From CAZMBI01 sp964564675 (lineage in GTDB: Bacteria; Pseudomonadota; Alphaproteobacteria; Rickettsiales; UBA3002), in NCBI GenBank assembly GCA_964564675.1, contig CAZMBI010000002.1, positions 1 to 64,000 on the forward strand: a stretch of 64,000 nucleotides of DNA, written 5' to 3'. Shown one piece after another: positions 33,861-43,662 of the stretch (position 1 is the stretch's first letter; each line of letters begins with the position of its first letter). The notes beneath the pieces are model-generated. The model searched no databases. It was given only the letters and a program-made list of their open reading frames with translations, and had not been told where the DNA came from. A program made the position numbers and the translations under genes.

Positions 33861-35639
33861 ATGACAACTAATGCGCTGCCCAACTGGGACCTGACGGACT
33901 TATATCCGGCCCACGACGCGCCGGCCGTTGAAAAAGACTTCAAGAAAGCCGAGAAGAAAGCGGTGGCTTTTGTGGAAAGCTACGGCAAAGCGTTCCCGCG
34001 TATCGGCGGCGACCGGCTGGCGGCGGCGATTAAGGAATATGAGGCCCTGCAGGATGTGCTGGGCCGCCTGTCCAGCTATGCCGATCTGCTCTACAATTCC
34101 GATATGAGCAACCCGGCTTATGCCCAGTTTTACCAGAACACCAAAGAACGCCTGAATGCCATCCTCACCCGGCTGCTGTTTTTCACGCTGGCGATCAACC
34201 GACTGTCAGAAAAAGACATCAGGGCCAAGCTCAAATCGTCCGAAGCGTTGCGCCATTATGCGCCCTGGCTGCGCGATGTGCGCGCCTTCCGCCGCAATCA
34301 ACTGTCCGATGAGCTGGAACGCCTGCTGCATGAAAAAGCCATCGTCAGTGAAGCCTGGTCACGCCTGTTTGATGAAACCGTCGCCCGCATGCGTTTTGTC
34401 GTCGACGGCCAGTCGCTGACCTCCGCTGCGGCGCTCGATTTGCTCTCGCATACTGACGGCGGTAAGCGGCAGGCCGCCGCTAAAGCCATCGGCGAGGCGT
34501 TTGAAGAGCAAGCTGAGCAGTTTGCGCTGATCACCAATACGCTGGCCAAGGACAAGGCCATCGAAGACGACTGGCGCGGGTTTGACCAGCCCATCTCCTC
34601 GCGTAATCTGGCCAATCAGGTTGAAGACGAAGTGGTCGACGCCCTGCTCGATGCCGTGCGCGCCCGCTACGAGGATTTAAGCCACCGTTATTACCGCTGG
34701 AAAGCCAGGCAATTCGGGCAGAAGAAAATCGACTACTGGGACCGCAATGCTCCGTTACCGGGCGCAGACGACCAAGTATACGGCTGGGAGGAGGCGCGTA
34801 CGCTGGTGCTGGAAGCCTATGCCGCTTTCTCGCCGAATCTGGCCAAAATCGGCCAGCGTTTCTTCGATAAACGCTGGATCGATGCACCGGTTGCGCCCGG
34901 CAAGGCGCCCGGCGCATTCTCGCACCCTACCGTGCCTTCGGCGCATCCCTATATTCTGATGAATTTTCAGGGCAAAACCCGCGATGTGATGACACTCGCG
35001 CATGAGTTGGGCCATGGCGTGCATCAGGTGCTTTCGGCCGGGCAGGGCGCGCTCATGGCCGATACGCCGCTGACGCTGGCGGAGACCGCCTCCGTGTTCG
35101 GCGAGATGCTGACTTTTCAGGAAATCCTGCGCCGCGAAGACGATGAAACCCGCCGCACCCGGCTGATTGCCGCCAAGGTGGAGGATATGCTTAACACTGT
35201 GGTGCGCCAGATCGCCTTTTGCACCTTCGAGCAGCGGGTGCACGCCGCCCGCCGCGAAGGTGAGCTGACGGTCGAGGAAATCGGCGCCATCTGGCTTGAC
35301 GTACAAAAGGAAAGCCTGGGCCCCGCCATCCGCTTTCACCCCGAATATCGGCATTACTGGATGTATATTCCGCATTTCATCCATTCGCCGTTTTATGTCT
35401 ATGCCTATGCCTTCGGCGATTGTTTGGTCAATTCGCTTTATGCCGAATACACCAAGGCCAGCGCCGCCGGGCCGAAAAAGGCAAAGGAATTCGAAGCGAA
35501 ATATCTGGACATGCTCAAAGCCGGCGGCACGCTGCGCCATAAGCAACTGCTCAAACCCTTCGGGTTAAACGCCGCCCGGCCCGATTTCTGGGATCAGGGG
35601 CTGGATGTGATCGCCAGCTATATCAGCCAGTTGCGCTGA
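33861..35639 (+). CDS. pepF: M3 family oligoendopeptidase F
   Basis: 592-aa zinc metallopeptidase that trims cytoplasmic peptides. The zinc motif TLAHELGHGVHQ and downstream Glu in LAETASVFGEML are intact. NWDLTDLYPAHD is the usual N-terminus, which supports ATG 33861 (GGGAGAG upstream) over the frame opening at 33822. Its neighbours give no clear link. Confidence 0.93.
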   Translation: MTTNALPNWDLTDLYPAHDAPAVEKDFKKAEKKAVAFVESYGKAFPRIGGDRLAAAIKEYEALQDVLGRLSSYADLLYNSDMSNPAYAQFYQNTKERLNAILTRLLFFTLAINRLSEKDIRAKLKSSEALRHYAPWLRDVRAFRRNQLSDELERLLHEKAIVSEAWSRLFDETVARMRFVVDGQSLTSAAALDLLSHTDGGKRQAAAKAIGEAFEEQAEQFALITNTLAKDKAIEDDWRGFDQPISSRNLANQVEDEVVDALLDAVRARYEDLSHRYYRWKARQFGQKKIDYWDRNAPLPGADDQVYGWEEARTLVLEAYAAFSPNLAKIGQRFFDKRWIDAPVAPGKAPGAFSHPTVPSAHPYILMNFQGKTRDVMTLAHELGHGVHQVLSAGQGALMADTPLTLAETASVFGEMLTFQEILRREDDETRRTRLIAAKVEDMLNTVVRQIAFCTFEQRVHAARREGELTVEEIGAIWLDVQKESLGPAIRFHPEYRHYWMYIPHFIHSPFYVYAYAFGDCLVNSLYAEYTKASAAGPKKAKEFEAKYLDMLKAGGTLRHKQLLKPFGLNAARPDFWDQGLDVIASYISQLR

Positions 35640-35706
35640 GCTGCAGGCAATAATCCTATCGGATTACCTTGATCTTTCATTGGCAAACGCGTAATGCTCA
35701 TCGACT

Positions 35707-36534
35707 ATGACGCTTCTTTCCTTCAGTAAAATGCACGGGGCGGGCAACGATTGCGTCATTATTGACAATCGCGCTGGCACCTATCACATCGGCCCCGACG
35801 AGGCGGCGCGCCTGAGCCATCGGCAATTGGGCATCGGCTGCGACCAGCTGGTGGTGCTTACCCCCTCGCAGCAGGCCGACGTGTGGATGACGATCTACAA
35901 TGCCGATGGCAGCGAAATCGACGCCTGCGGCAACGCCACGCGCTGCGTCGCCTGGCGGGTGATGGTGGAACAGGCCGGTGACAAGGCTGATGTGGAAACC
36001 CGCGCCGGGGTGCTGCATTGCCACAAGGCGGGCGAGCATCTGGTGACGGTGGATATGGGCGCGCCGCGCGTTGCATGGCGCGACATTCCCCTCACCGAAG
36101 CGCGTAACACCGAGCATTTGGGTCTTTCGGAAGGCCCGCTGATGGATCCGGTGGCGGTCAATATCGGCAATCCGCATATGGTGTTTTTTGTCAAAGATGT
36201 GGATTATATTAATATGACGCAGCTGGGCCCGAAGCTGGAACATCACCCGCTTTATGCCCGGGGCTGTAATGTCAGTGCGGCGCAGATGCTGGCGCGCGAT
36301 CATATCCGGCTGAAAGTGTGGGAGCGCGGTTCGGGCGAGACGCTCGCCTGCGGCACGGCGGCATGTGCGGCGGCCGTGGCGGCGGTACAGCGCGGCTTAG
36401 GTGAGCGGCGCATCACGGTCAGCCTGCCTGGCGGCGATTTGCTGATCGAATGGTCGCAGGCAAGTGATCAAATCGCCATGAGCGGCCCCGTGGTGCATGT
36501 GTTTGACGGACAGATCGATCTGGGCATGGTGTGA
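35707..36534 (+). CDS. dapF: Diaminopimelate epimerase
   Basis: 275 aa; converts LL- to meso-diaminopimelate for lysine and peptidoglycan. The two catalytic Cys are in ACGNATRCV and ETLACGTAACAAAV; the start FSKMHGAGND is typical. Followed 95 bp later by mtaB and ftsY, the standard alphaproteobacterial order. Confidence 0.96.
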   Translation: MTLLSFSKMHGAGNDCVIIDNRAGTYHIGPDEAARLSHRQLGIGCDQLVVLTPSQQADVWMTIYNADGSEIDACGNATRCVAWRVMVEQAGDKADVETRAGVLHCHKAGEHLVTVDMGAPRVAWRDIPLTEARNTEHLGLSEGPLMDPVAVNIGNPHMVFFVKDVDYINMTQLGPKLEHHPLYARGCNVSAAQMLARDHIRLKVWERGSGETLACGTAACAAAVAAVQRGLGERRITVSLPGGDLLIEWSQASDQIAMSGPVVHVFDGQIDLGMV

Positions 36535-36629
36535 TAACACACCAGCCGCGTTTGCCCGCTCATCCCTCATCCTTCCCGCTGAAAAGGGCAAGAGGTGGCA
36601 TTGGGGCAGCATTGGAGTAGCATAATGAG

Positions 36630-37946
36630 ATGAGTATCGAAATTCACACATTCGGCTGCCGGCTGAACGCGTATGAAAGCGAAGTGATGCGCGAGCAGGC
36701 ACAGCAGGCCGCCTTGCAGGATACGGTTATCGTCAATACCTGCGCGGTCACCGCCGAGGCCGAACGTCAGGCGCGGCAGGCCATCCGCCGTGCGCGGCGG
36801 CAACGTCCGGGGGCGCGTATTATTGTGACCGGCTGCGCGGCGCAGATTAACCCGCAATCATTCGGGGCCATGGACGAAGTGGATGTGGTGCTGGGCAATG
36901 AGGAGAAGCTGGCATCCGCAACCTGGAAGCAGGAAGCCGGAAAGCCGCCGGCGGAGGCCGGGTTGCGGATGCCGGATGTTGAGAAAATCCGGGTCAACGA
37001 CATTATGTCGGTTTCTGAAACCGCCTCGCATCTGATCAGTGCCTTCGATGGCCATACCCGCGCGTTCGTACAGGTGCAAAACGGCTGCAATCACCGCTGT
37101 ACCTTTTGCATTATTCCGTATGGCCGCGGCAATTCGCGCAGCGTACCGATGGGCGAGGTGGTCTCGCAGGTGCGTGCGCTGGTGGCGCAGGGCTATCATG
37201 AAGTGGTGCTCACCGGAGTGGATATTTCCTCTTACGGCGAGGACTTACCCGGCACCCCGCGCCTAGGGCAGCTATGCCGTCGCCTGCTTAAAGCCGTGCC
37301 CGAGTTGCCGCGCCTGCGCCTGTCCTCGATCGATGCGGTGGAAGTCGATGCCGAACTGGAGCGGCTGATCGCCGAAGAGCCGCGCCTGATGCCGCATCTG
37401 CACCTGTCGCTGCAGGCCGGCGATGATCTCATCTTAAAACGCATGAAACGCCGCCATCTGCGTCGCGATGCGATTGATTTTTGCACGCGGCTGCGCCATC
37501 TGCGACCCGATATCGTCTTTGGCGCCGATCTGATCGCCGGATTTCCCACCGAAACTGAAGCCATGTTCCAGCGCTCGCTTGACCTCGTGGAAGAGGCGGG
37601 ACTGACCTATCTGCACGTGTTTCCCTATTCCGAGCGTGAGGGCACCCCGGCGGCGCGCATGCCGGCAGTGCCAAAGCCCGTGCGCAAGGAGCGCGCGGCG
37701 CGGCTGCGCGAAGCAGGAGCAAAACGCGAACGGGCCCTGTATGAAGCCAGTATCGGCAAAACCGTGCAGCTGCTGATGGAAAAAGACGGCATCGGCCGCA
37801 GCGAGCAGTTTATCCCGGTGCGGGTGCAGGGTCCGCAGCCGGGCGCATTACGGATGGTTGCGATCAGTGCACTCGAAGATTCTTATCTGAAAGGTAATGT
37901 CATCCCCGCGAAAAACGGCCATCCGGAGCCATACGTAACAGGTTAA
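36630..37946 (+). CDS. mtaB: tRNA t6A37 methylthiotransferase MtaB
   Basis: 438 aa radical-SAM methylthiotransferase making ms2t6A in tRNA. The N-terminal UPF0004 cluster Cys are in FGCRLN, NTCAVTAEA and TGCAAQ; the radical-SAM motif is GCNHRCTFCIIPYGRG; a TRAM domain closes the protein. It differs from MiaB, which is separately encoded at 56202. A GC-rich stretch before it (36565-36600) resembles the palindromic repeats seen elsewhere. ftsY starts 5 bp after its stop. Confidence 0.93.
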   Translation: MSIEIHTFGCRLNAYESEVMREQAQQAALQDTVIVNTCAVTAEAERQARQAIRRARRQRPGARIIVTGCAAQINPQSFGAMDEVDVVLGNEEKLASATWKQEAGKPPAEAGLRMPDVEKIRVNDIMSVSETASHLISAFDGHTRAFVQVQNGCNHRCTFCIIPYGRGNSRSVPMGEVVSQVRALVAQGYHEVVLTGVDISSYGEDLPGTPRLGQLCRRLLKAVPELPRLRLSSIDAVEVDAELERLIAEEPRLMPHLHLSLQAGDDLILKRMKRRHLRRDAIDFCTRLRHLRPDIVFGADLIAGFPTETEAMFQRSLDLVEEAGLTYLHVFPYSEREGTPAARMPAVPKPVRKERAARLREAGAKRERALYEASIGKTVQLLMEKDGIGRSEQFIPVRVQGPQPGALRMVAISALEDSYLKGNVIPAKNGHPEPYVTG

Positions 37947-37950
37947 ACAC

Positions 37951-38985
37951 ATGTCCTGGTTAAGGCGACTAAAAGACGGATTAAGCAAAACATCAACCGG
38001 GATTTCCTCCGGCATCACCGACATTTTCAGTCGGCGCAAGCTGGACGATGCCATGCTCGAGGAACTCGAGGAGCTGCTCATCGCCGCCGATATGGGGGCA
38101 ACCACGGCGGCGCAGATTGTCGCCGAATTCGGGCGTGAGCGCTTCGATAAGGAAATCGCGCCGGAAGCGGTCAGGCAGGAGCTGGCGCGCCTGATCGCCA
38201 GGCGCCTGGAGCCGGTGGCCGTGCCGTTGACGCTACAGCATGTCCCGGCCTCACCACTCCCGCTGCAGGAGGCGGCAGGTGATGTCACAGGCGAAGGGGA
38301 AGGCGGGGCGCGTCCTCAGACGATGCTCATCGTCGGCGTCAACGGCAACGGCAAGACGACGACGATCGGTAAGTTGGCGCATTGGCTTAAAAATCCTCTC
38401 TCCACAGCCCTACCACCTAAGGGGGAGGGGGGCGCCGGCGAAACCGTCGCGGGAGGGGGTAACAAAATCCTCCTCGCCGCCGCCGACACCTTCCGCGCGG
38501 CGGCTGTCGAACAGCTGCAAATCTGGGGGGAGCGCACGGGATGTGAGGTTATCACCGGCGCGCCGCAGGCCGATCCGGCCTCGGTGGCGTATCAGGCGCT
38601 TGAGCGCGCCCGGGCGGAAGGTGCTAACGCCCTGCTGATCGACACCGCCGGCCGCCTGCAGAACAAGGCCAACCTGATGGCGGAGCTAGCCAAAATCGTC
38701 AAGGTGCTTAAAAAACTCGATGATACCGCGCCGCATCATGTCATTCAGGTGCTTGATGCCACCACCGGTCAGAACGCGCTGGCGCAGGTTCAGGCGTTTA
38801 AGGAACTGGTCAACGTGACCGGGCTGGTGGTCACCAAGCTGGACGGCACGGCCAAAGCCGGTGTGGTGGTGGCGCTGGCCGAGCAGTTCGGCCTGCCGAT
38901 TCACGCCATCGGTGTCGGCGAGGGCGTGGATGATCTGCAACCGTTTGATCCGCAGGAATTTGCGCGCGGGCTGGTGGGCGCTTAG
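37951..38985 (+). CDS. ftsY: Signal recognition particle receptor FtsY
   Basis: 344-aa GTPase that docks SRP-ribosome complexes at the membrane. NG domains: GVNGNGKTTTIGKLA (G1), AAADTFRAAA, LLIDTAGRLQNK (G3), TKLDGTAKAG (G4). The long acidic A domain is missing, as in many alphaproteobacteria. Two extra segments appear: one in the N-G linker (38246-38308), and one inside the G domain between KLAHWLK and KILLAAADTF (about 22 residues). Both have the base pattern of GC-rich intergenic repeats. Confidence 0.94.
   Translation: MSWLRRLKDGLSKTSTGISSGITDIFSRRKLDDAMLEELEELLIAADMGATTAAQIVAEFGRERFDKEIAPEAVRQELARLIARRLEPVAVPLTLQHVPASPLPLQEAAGDVTGEGEGGARPQTMLIVGVNGNGKTTTIGKLAHWLKNPLSTALPPKGEGGAGETVAGGGNKILLAAADTFRAAAVEQLQIWGERTGCEVITGAPQADPASVAYQALERARAEGANALLIDTAGRLQNKANLMAELAKIVKVLKKLDDTAPHHVIQVLDATTGQNALAQVQAFKELVNVTGLVVTKLDGTAKAGVVVALAEQFGLPIHAIGVGEGVDDLQPFDPQEFARGLVGA
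38246..38308. repeat. GC-rich repeat-like insert in ftsY linker
   Basis: CCTCACCACTCCCGC at the left and GGCGAAGGGGAAGGCGGGG at the right resemble the arms of the palindromic repeats at 26309 and 39828. It encodes a Pro/Ala/Gly-rich stretch in a linker that varies in length across FtsY proteins. Confidence 0.4.
38394..38459. repeat. GC-rich repeat-like insert inside the FtsY GTPase domain
   Basis: TCCTCTCTCC at the left, GGGGGAGGGGGG mid-way and GGGAGGGGG at the right. In frame it adds PLSTALPPKGEGGAGETVA-type residues just after the G1 region, where FtsY proteins normally go straight into the KILLAAADTF strand. Confidence 0.6.
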
Positions 38986-39115
38986 CGAAACAAAAACAGA
39001 TGCCAAACCCTAAATACCAAATACTAAGCCCGGCTATCCACTGAATGTATGTTTAGTCTGTCGGAGGCGATTGAATGGTTGTATCAACACGATCATATGT
39101 TACACAGGAGGGCCT

Positions 39116-39823
39116 ATGGCACGCACAGACATTAAAGACAAGCGCAGGCAGCAACTGATCAACGCCACCATGGAGTCGATCGCCAGGCGCGGGCTGACCG
39201 AGACCACCATCACCCATATTTCCAAGGGCGCGGGCCTGTCGCGCGGGATTATCAATTTTTATTTCACCTCCAAAGAAATGATGATGCGCGAGGTGCTCAG
39301 CCACCTGATGGATCAGTATGAGGCCGCCTGGATGGCCGCGCGTGATGCTGCCGACAGCCCGCAGGAGCAGCTTGATGCCATCGTGCGCGCACACTTTGAA
39401 CCTAAGATTTGCAGCATCAGGCGGCTCAATGTGATGTCGGCGTTTTGGGGCCATGCGGCTAGTCATGAGGCGTATCGCACGCGCATCGAAAGCAGTGACA
39501 ATAGGTTGCAACAGGAACTCGCCGCATTGTGGCAGGAAGTTGCGCCAAGTGGTTATGATGCCACGCAGTTTGCTCGCCAGTTGCATGCGATGATGCGCGG
39601 CCTGTGGCTTGCCTTTTTGATGGCGCCCAAGACCACCGACCGTGCCGCCCTGGCCGATGAATGCCTGGCCTTTATCGCCCGCCACCAGCAACCGCTGCGT
39701 GTGGTGACCGGGCAGGAAGCGCCGGCTGAAAAACCGGCCGCCGCCGCTAAAGGTAAGCCGAAGAGCAAAACGGAGCCCGGGGAACAGCTCGATTTTGGCG
39801 ATCTGTTCGCGCGGGTCAGTTAG
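39116..39823 (+). CDS. TetR-family regulator, BetI-like
   Basis: 235 aa. The N-terminal HTH (LINATMESIARRGLTETTITHISKGAGLSRGIINFYF) and the body follow BetI, the choline-responsive repressor. A Lys/Ala/Pro-rich tail extends past residue 205, ending in EQLDFGDLF. ATG 39116 has AGGAGG; the frame from 39071 is not family-like. No bet genes adjoin, so the ligand is uncertain. A GC-rich repeat (39828-39899) separates it from dxs. Confidence 0.82.
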   Translation: MARTDIKDKRRQQLINATMESIARRGLTETTITHISKGAGLSRGIINFYFTSKEMMMREVLSHLMDQYEAAWMAARDAADSPQEQLDAIVRAHFEPKICSIRRLNVMSAFWGHAASHEAYRTRIESSDNRLQQELAALWQEVAPSGYDATQFARQLHAMMRGLWLAFLMAPKTTDRAALADECLAFIARHQQPLRVVTGQEAPAEKPAAAAKGKPKSKTEPGEQLDFGDLFARVS

Positions 39824-39827
39824 TCAA

Positions 39828-39899
39828 CACCTCCCGCCTGATCCCTCTGCCCCGGTGGGAGAAGGCAATGCAGCGCATTAGCGCCACAAGGTGAGGGGC
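39828..39899. repeat. GC-rich repeat between betI-like gene and dxs
   Basis: CACCTCCCG at the left, GGTGGGAGAAGGCAATGCAG mid-way, and AAGGTGAGGGG at the right. The pattern matches the 26309-26370 element (…GCCAGCGCAGTGAGCGGGAGGTG in outline). It ends just before the dxs ribosome-binding region. Confidence 0.5.
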
Positions 39900-39914
39900 A
39901 AGCACGAGCGACGT

Positions 39915-41888
39915 ATGAGCGACACGCCATTACTTGATACCATCGCCTCCCCGGCGGATATGCGCCGCTTGAGCGATGAGGAACTCAAACGCCTGGCCGA
40001 TGAGCTGCGTCAGGAATTAATCGATGTGGTCTCGGTCACCGGCGGCCATCTGGGCGCCGGGCTGGGCGTAGTCGAACTGACCGTGGCCCTGCATCACGTA
40101 TTCAATACCCCACAGGATAAAGTGATCTGGGATGTCGGCCATCAGGCCTATCCGCATAAAATCCTCACCGGGCGGCGCGCGCGGATGCGCACCATCCGCC
40201 AGCCGGGCGGGCTGTCGGGCTTTTGTAAACGCACTGAAAGCGCCTATGACGTCTTCGGCGCCGGCCACAGTTCGACGTCGATTTCCGCCGGGCTCGGCAT
40301 GGCGGTGGCGCGGGATCTACGAAATGATCGTTCCTCTGCGGACGGGGAAGACAGGCCGCCGGAGGTGGCGGGCGAGGATGATGACTTCGACGTCATCTCC
40401 GTTATCGGCGACGGTGCGATGAGCGCCGGCATGGCCTATGAGGCGATGAACAATGCGGGTGCGCTGGGCCGGCGGCTGATCGTCATCTTAAACGATAACG
40501 ACATGTCCATCGCGCCGCCGACCGGGGCGATGAGCGCCTATCTGGCGCGGCTGATTTCCGGGCATTCCTATCGCGGTATCCGTCATGTTGCCAAGATGAT
40601 GGCCGAGCGTTTCCCGGAGCCACTGATGCGGGTGGCGCGCAGTATGGAAAAACACGCGCGCGGGCTGGCCATGGGCGGGACGCTGTTTGAGGAGCTCGGG
40701 TTTTATTATGTCGGCCCGGTGGATGGCCACAATCTCGATCACCTGCTGCCGGTGCTGCGCAATGTTCGCGGCGAGCGTGACAGCGGCCCGGTGCTGATTC
40801 ACGTGGTCTCGCATAAAGGCCATGGCTATGCCCCGGCGGAAGCCTCGGCCGATAAATTCCACGGTGTGGCCAGTTTCGATGTCTCAACCGGGGCGCAATC
40901 CAAGCCCAAACCAGCCGCGCCGAGCTATACGAAAGTGTTTGCCAACAGCCTGATTCAGCTGGCGCAAGCGGATGAACGCATTGTCGGGATTACCGCAGCG
41001 ATGCCCTCAGGCACGGGGATGGACGCTTTCGGTGAAGCTTTTCCCGAGCGCACCTTCGATGTCGGCATTGCCGAACAGCACGCCGTGACCTTTGCCGCCG
41101 GCCTGGCGGTGGAAGGTTATAAACCCTTCTGCGCGATTTATTCGACGTTCCTGCAACGGGCCTACGATCAGGTGGTGCACGATGTCGCTATCCAGAAACT
41201 GCCGGTGCGCTTTGCGATCGACCGCGCCGGGCTGGTCGGCGCTGACGGGCCGACCCATGCCGGCATGTTCGATGTTGCCTATCTGAGCATTTTACCGAAT
41301 TTCGTGGTAATGGCCGCTGGCGATGAGGCCGAGCTTGCCCTGATGACGGCCACTGCCGCGGAGTACGGCGACGGCCCGATCGCCTTGCGTTACCCGCGCG
41401 GGGAGGGCATGGGCGCGGCCATACCGGAGCAGCTCACCTCGCTGCCCATCGGCAAGGGCCGCATCGTACGGGAAGGCACGCGCGTAGCGCTGCTTAATTT
41501 CGGGGCGCGGCTGGCGGATTGTCTGGGCGCGGCCGAGGCGCTCGGCGGTCAGGGAATTGCGACCACCGTAGCCGATGCGCGCTTTGCCAAGCCGCTCGAC
41601 CAAGATCTGGTGGCGCAGCTGGCGCGCCATCATGAGCTGGTATTGACCGTTGAAGAGGGAATCGCCGGCGGTTTCGGCGCGCAGGTGATGCATTATGCCG
41701 CTCATGCGGGCCTGCTGGATGGCGGCTATGCCCGGCTGCGCCCGCTGACCTTACCCGATGCCTTTCAGGACCATGGCAAGCCTGCCGGCATGGTTGATGA
41801 AGCCGGCCTGTCTGCGGCCAAAATCGAGCAATATGTGCTGCGTATGCTGGCGATGGATGACAAAGCCGCCTTCAAGCATGTGGGTTGA
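39915..41888 (+). CDS. dxs: 1-deoxy-D-xylulose-5-phosphate synthase
   Basis: 657 aa TPP enzyme that opens the non-mevalonate isoprenoid pathway from pyruvate and glyceraldehyde 3-phosphate. VTGGHLGAGLGVVEL, the TPP motif GDGAMSAGMAYEAMN, and a transketolase C-half (DRAGLVGADGPTHAG) are present. An extra ~22-residue acidic segment (DRSSADGEDRPPEVAG) lies just before VISVIGDGA. The ATG at 39915 matches family starts. Confidence 0.95.
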   Translation: MSDTPLLDTIASPADMRRLSDEELKRLADELRQELIDVVSVTGGHLGAGLGVVELTVALHHVFNTPQDKVIWDVGHQAYPHKILTGRRARMRTIRQPGGLSGFCKRTESAYDVFGAGHSSTSISAGLGMAVARDLRNDRSSADGEDRPPEVAGEDDDFDVISVIGDGAMSAGMAYEAMNNAGALGRRLIVILNDNDMSIAPPTGAMSAYLARLISGHSYRGIRHVAKMMAERFPEPLMRVARSMEKHARGLAMGGTLFEELGFYYVGPVDGHNLDHLLPVLRNVRGERDSGPVLIHVVSHKGHGYAPAEASADKFHGVASFDVSTGAQSKPKPAAPSYTKVFANSLIQLAQADERIVGITAAMPSGTGMDAFGEAFPERTFDVGIAEQHAVTFAAGLAVEGYKPFCAIYSTFLQRAYDQVVHDVAIQKLPVRFAIDRAGLVGADGPTHAGMFDVAYLSILPNFVVMAAGDEAELALMTATAAEYGDGPIALRYPRGEGMGAAIPEQLTSLPIGKGRIVREGTRVALLNFGARLADCLGAAEALGGQGIATTVADARFAKPLDQDLVAQLARHHELVLTVEEGIAGGFGAQVMHYAAHAGLLDGGYARLRPLTLPDAFQDHGKPAGMVDEAGLSAAKIEQYVLRMLAMDDKAAFKHVG

Positions 41889-41948
41889 GTACGCCGCGTC
41901 TGACGAACATTCCTTTTGTTTTTCAGTTGACTATGTTATCATGCTGGT

Positions 41949-42491
41949 ATGATTGACTGGTGGCGCCGTAAACGTAACTCTGTTCCTGCCGTCGCCTTGA
42001 TGCGTGAGCAGGAAGAGGAACTGCATCGCATGGTTCAGGCCGTGCTCGATGACGAGCCGGATGTCCAGCAACGTTTGAACAAAATCCTCAAAAGCAAACC
42101 CGAACATCAGCGTAGTGCTTTTATCGAGCAGTTACGGCTGCGCCTGCAGGAGGAGGCGGAAGAAAAAGCGCATGCATTGATTGGGCCGGAACTGAAAAAA
42201 CAGGAACGCGAATTGATCAGCAATCGTCAAAAGCAACTCAAAAAATGGATTATGTATAAACTTCCAGGTTTTATACGCTCGCGTTCGTTTGCTGTGGCGG
42301 ACGGGCAGGTGTATACGAACGATGCCGCGATGGAGCGGGCGGCGCAGCAAGTCGGGCATGAGATGCAGGAAGAGGGATTGCATCTGGATGGTAGTATGAC
42401 GGACCGCGAACTGGGGCAACTGGTGAGCGATCCGTATGAAGCGCGCCAGCGCGGCCACCATCGCGGGCCCGAGCACGAGGTGGAGCATTAG
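41949..42491 (+). CDS. Hypothetical coiled-coil protein
   Basis: 180 aa, not recognised. Highly charged, with heptad-like Glu/Gln/Leu/Lys patterns from about 18 to 100 (EEELHRMVQAVL, EQLRLRLQEEAEEKAH), then a basic WIMYKLPGFIRSRS stretch and a His/Glu-rich end. No signal or membrane segment. It follows dxs by 60 bp and may be co-transcribed. Confidence 0.6.
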   Translation: MIDWWRRKRNSVPAVALMREQEEELHRMVQAVLDDEPDVQQRLNKILKSKPEHQRSAFIEQLRLRLQEEAEEKAHALIGPELKKQERELISNRQKQLKKWIMYKLPGFIRSRSFAVADGQVYTNDAAMERAAQQVGHEMQEEGLHLDGSMTDRELGQLVSDPYEARQRGHHRGPEHEVEH

Positions 42492-42497
42492 GCTCAA

Positions 42498-43604
42498 TTA
42501 CCCGTTCTCGCTCAGATACCGCCCCTTAAGGAACGGATATTCCATCACCGCGCCCATATCCATCACCCGCTTGCGAAAAGCGGCGAAGCTTTCATAGATC
42601 CGTTTATTAATCTCGCCCAGATTGGCGGTATCGGCCAGCGTGGCGTTGGCTTCATCGAAAAAGGCTTTCAGTACGTCATCGGGATAGGGCAGTATCTGCA
42701 GACCCTCCACTTTCTGCAGTTCGGCAAACGAGTGCGCATTATTGGCGACATATTCGGACAGCATCAGCTGATTTTCGGTGGCGCACGCCCCTTTGACGAT
42801 CAGCTGCAGCTCGGTGGGCAGCGCCTCATAGGCCTGTTTGTTAATCATCAGCTCCAGCATCGGCCCGCCTTCATGAAAGCCCGGCCCGTAATAATAATCG
42901 GCTACGCGATGAAACCCCAACGCCATATCATTCCACGGGCCGACCCATTCCAGCGCATCGATCACCCCGGACTGCAGCGACGTGAACAAGTCGGCCGCCG
43001 GGATATTCTGCGGATTACCGCCGAGCTTGGCGAAGACCTCGCCGCCCAGGCCGGGAATGCGCATTTTCAACCCCTTAATATCCGCCAGCGATTCGATCGG
43101 GCGTTTGAACCAGCCGCCCATCTGCACGCCGGTATTGCCCGCCGGAAAGGGGATGATGTTAAACGGCGCGGCGAGTTCGTGCCATAATTGCAGGCCGTCG
43201 TCAAAATATACCCAGGCGTTTTGCTCGGGCGCGGTCAGCCCGCCGGGCACGGCGCAGAAAAAAGCGAATGAGCGGTTTTTGCTCAGCCAGTAATACGAGC
43301 CGCCATGGGCGCATTCGATGGAGCCGCTGGAGACCGCATCAAACACCCCAAGCGCTGGTACCAGTTCATTGGCGCCATAGATTTTCACTTCCAGCCGGCC
43401 TTCGGTTAGCCGGGTAATGCGCTCACCGAGGCGGACCGCGCCGGTACCCAGCCCGGGCAGGACTTTGGGCCAGGTCATGGCCATTTTCCACTGGAACTTC
43501 TTGTCGGTGATAATGTTGGGAGCGGCCAGAGCGGGCGTGCTGGCCACGGCGGCGGTTACGGCGGCGCCTTTCATCAGCGATCGGCGGGAGATGGGAGTGG
43601 TCAT
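42498..43604 (-). CDS. TRAP transporter substrate-binding protein (DctP family)
   Basis: 368 aa. A Tat-like signal (SRRSLMKGAAVTAAVASTPALA) precedes a DctP domain: WPKVLPGLGTGAVRLGERI, GLKMRIPGLGGEVFAKLGGNPQNI (Arg for ligand carboxylate) and ALEWVGPWND. This resembles TakP-type proteins for 2-oxo acids. The usual membrane genes dctQ and dctM are absent; the neighbour is an SLC13 transporter 59 bp upstream on the same strand. Confidence 0.88.
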   Translation of the reverse strand: MTTPISRRSLMKGAAVTAAVASTPALAAPNIITDKKFQWKMAMTWPKVLPGLGTGAVRLGERITRLTEGRLEVKIYGANELVPALGVFDAVSSGSIECAHGGSYYWLSKNRSFAFFCAVPGGLTAPEQNAWVYFDDGLQLWHELAAPFNIIPFPAGNTGVQMGGWFKRPIESLADIKGLKMRIPGLGGEVFAKLGGNPQNIPAADLFTSLQSGVIDALEWVGPWNDMALGFHRVADYYYGPGFHEGGPMLELMINKQAYEALPTELQLIVKGACATENQLMLSEYVANNAHSFAELQKVEGLQILPYPDDVLKAFFDEANATLADTANLGEINKRIYESFAAFRKRVMDMGAVMEYPFLKGRYLSENG

Positions 43605-43662
43605 AAAGCTCCTGTCTGGTGTCTGACGCTCTGCTTAACAGCGGTCAATACGGTACACGGAT

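Noticed and set aside
34755..35546. 263-aa minus-strand frame inside pepF
   Set aside because: pepF has an intact HELGH zinc site on the plus strand; the antisense frame shows no domain.
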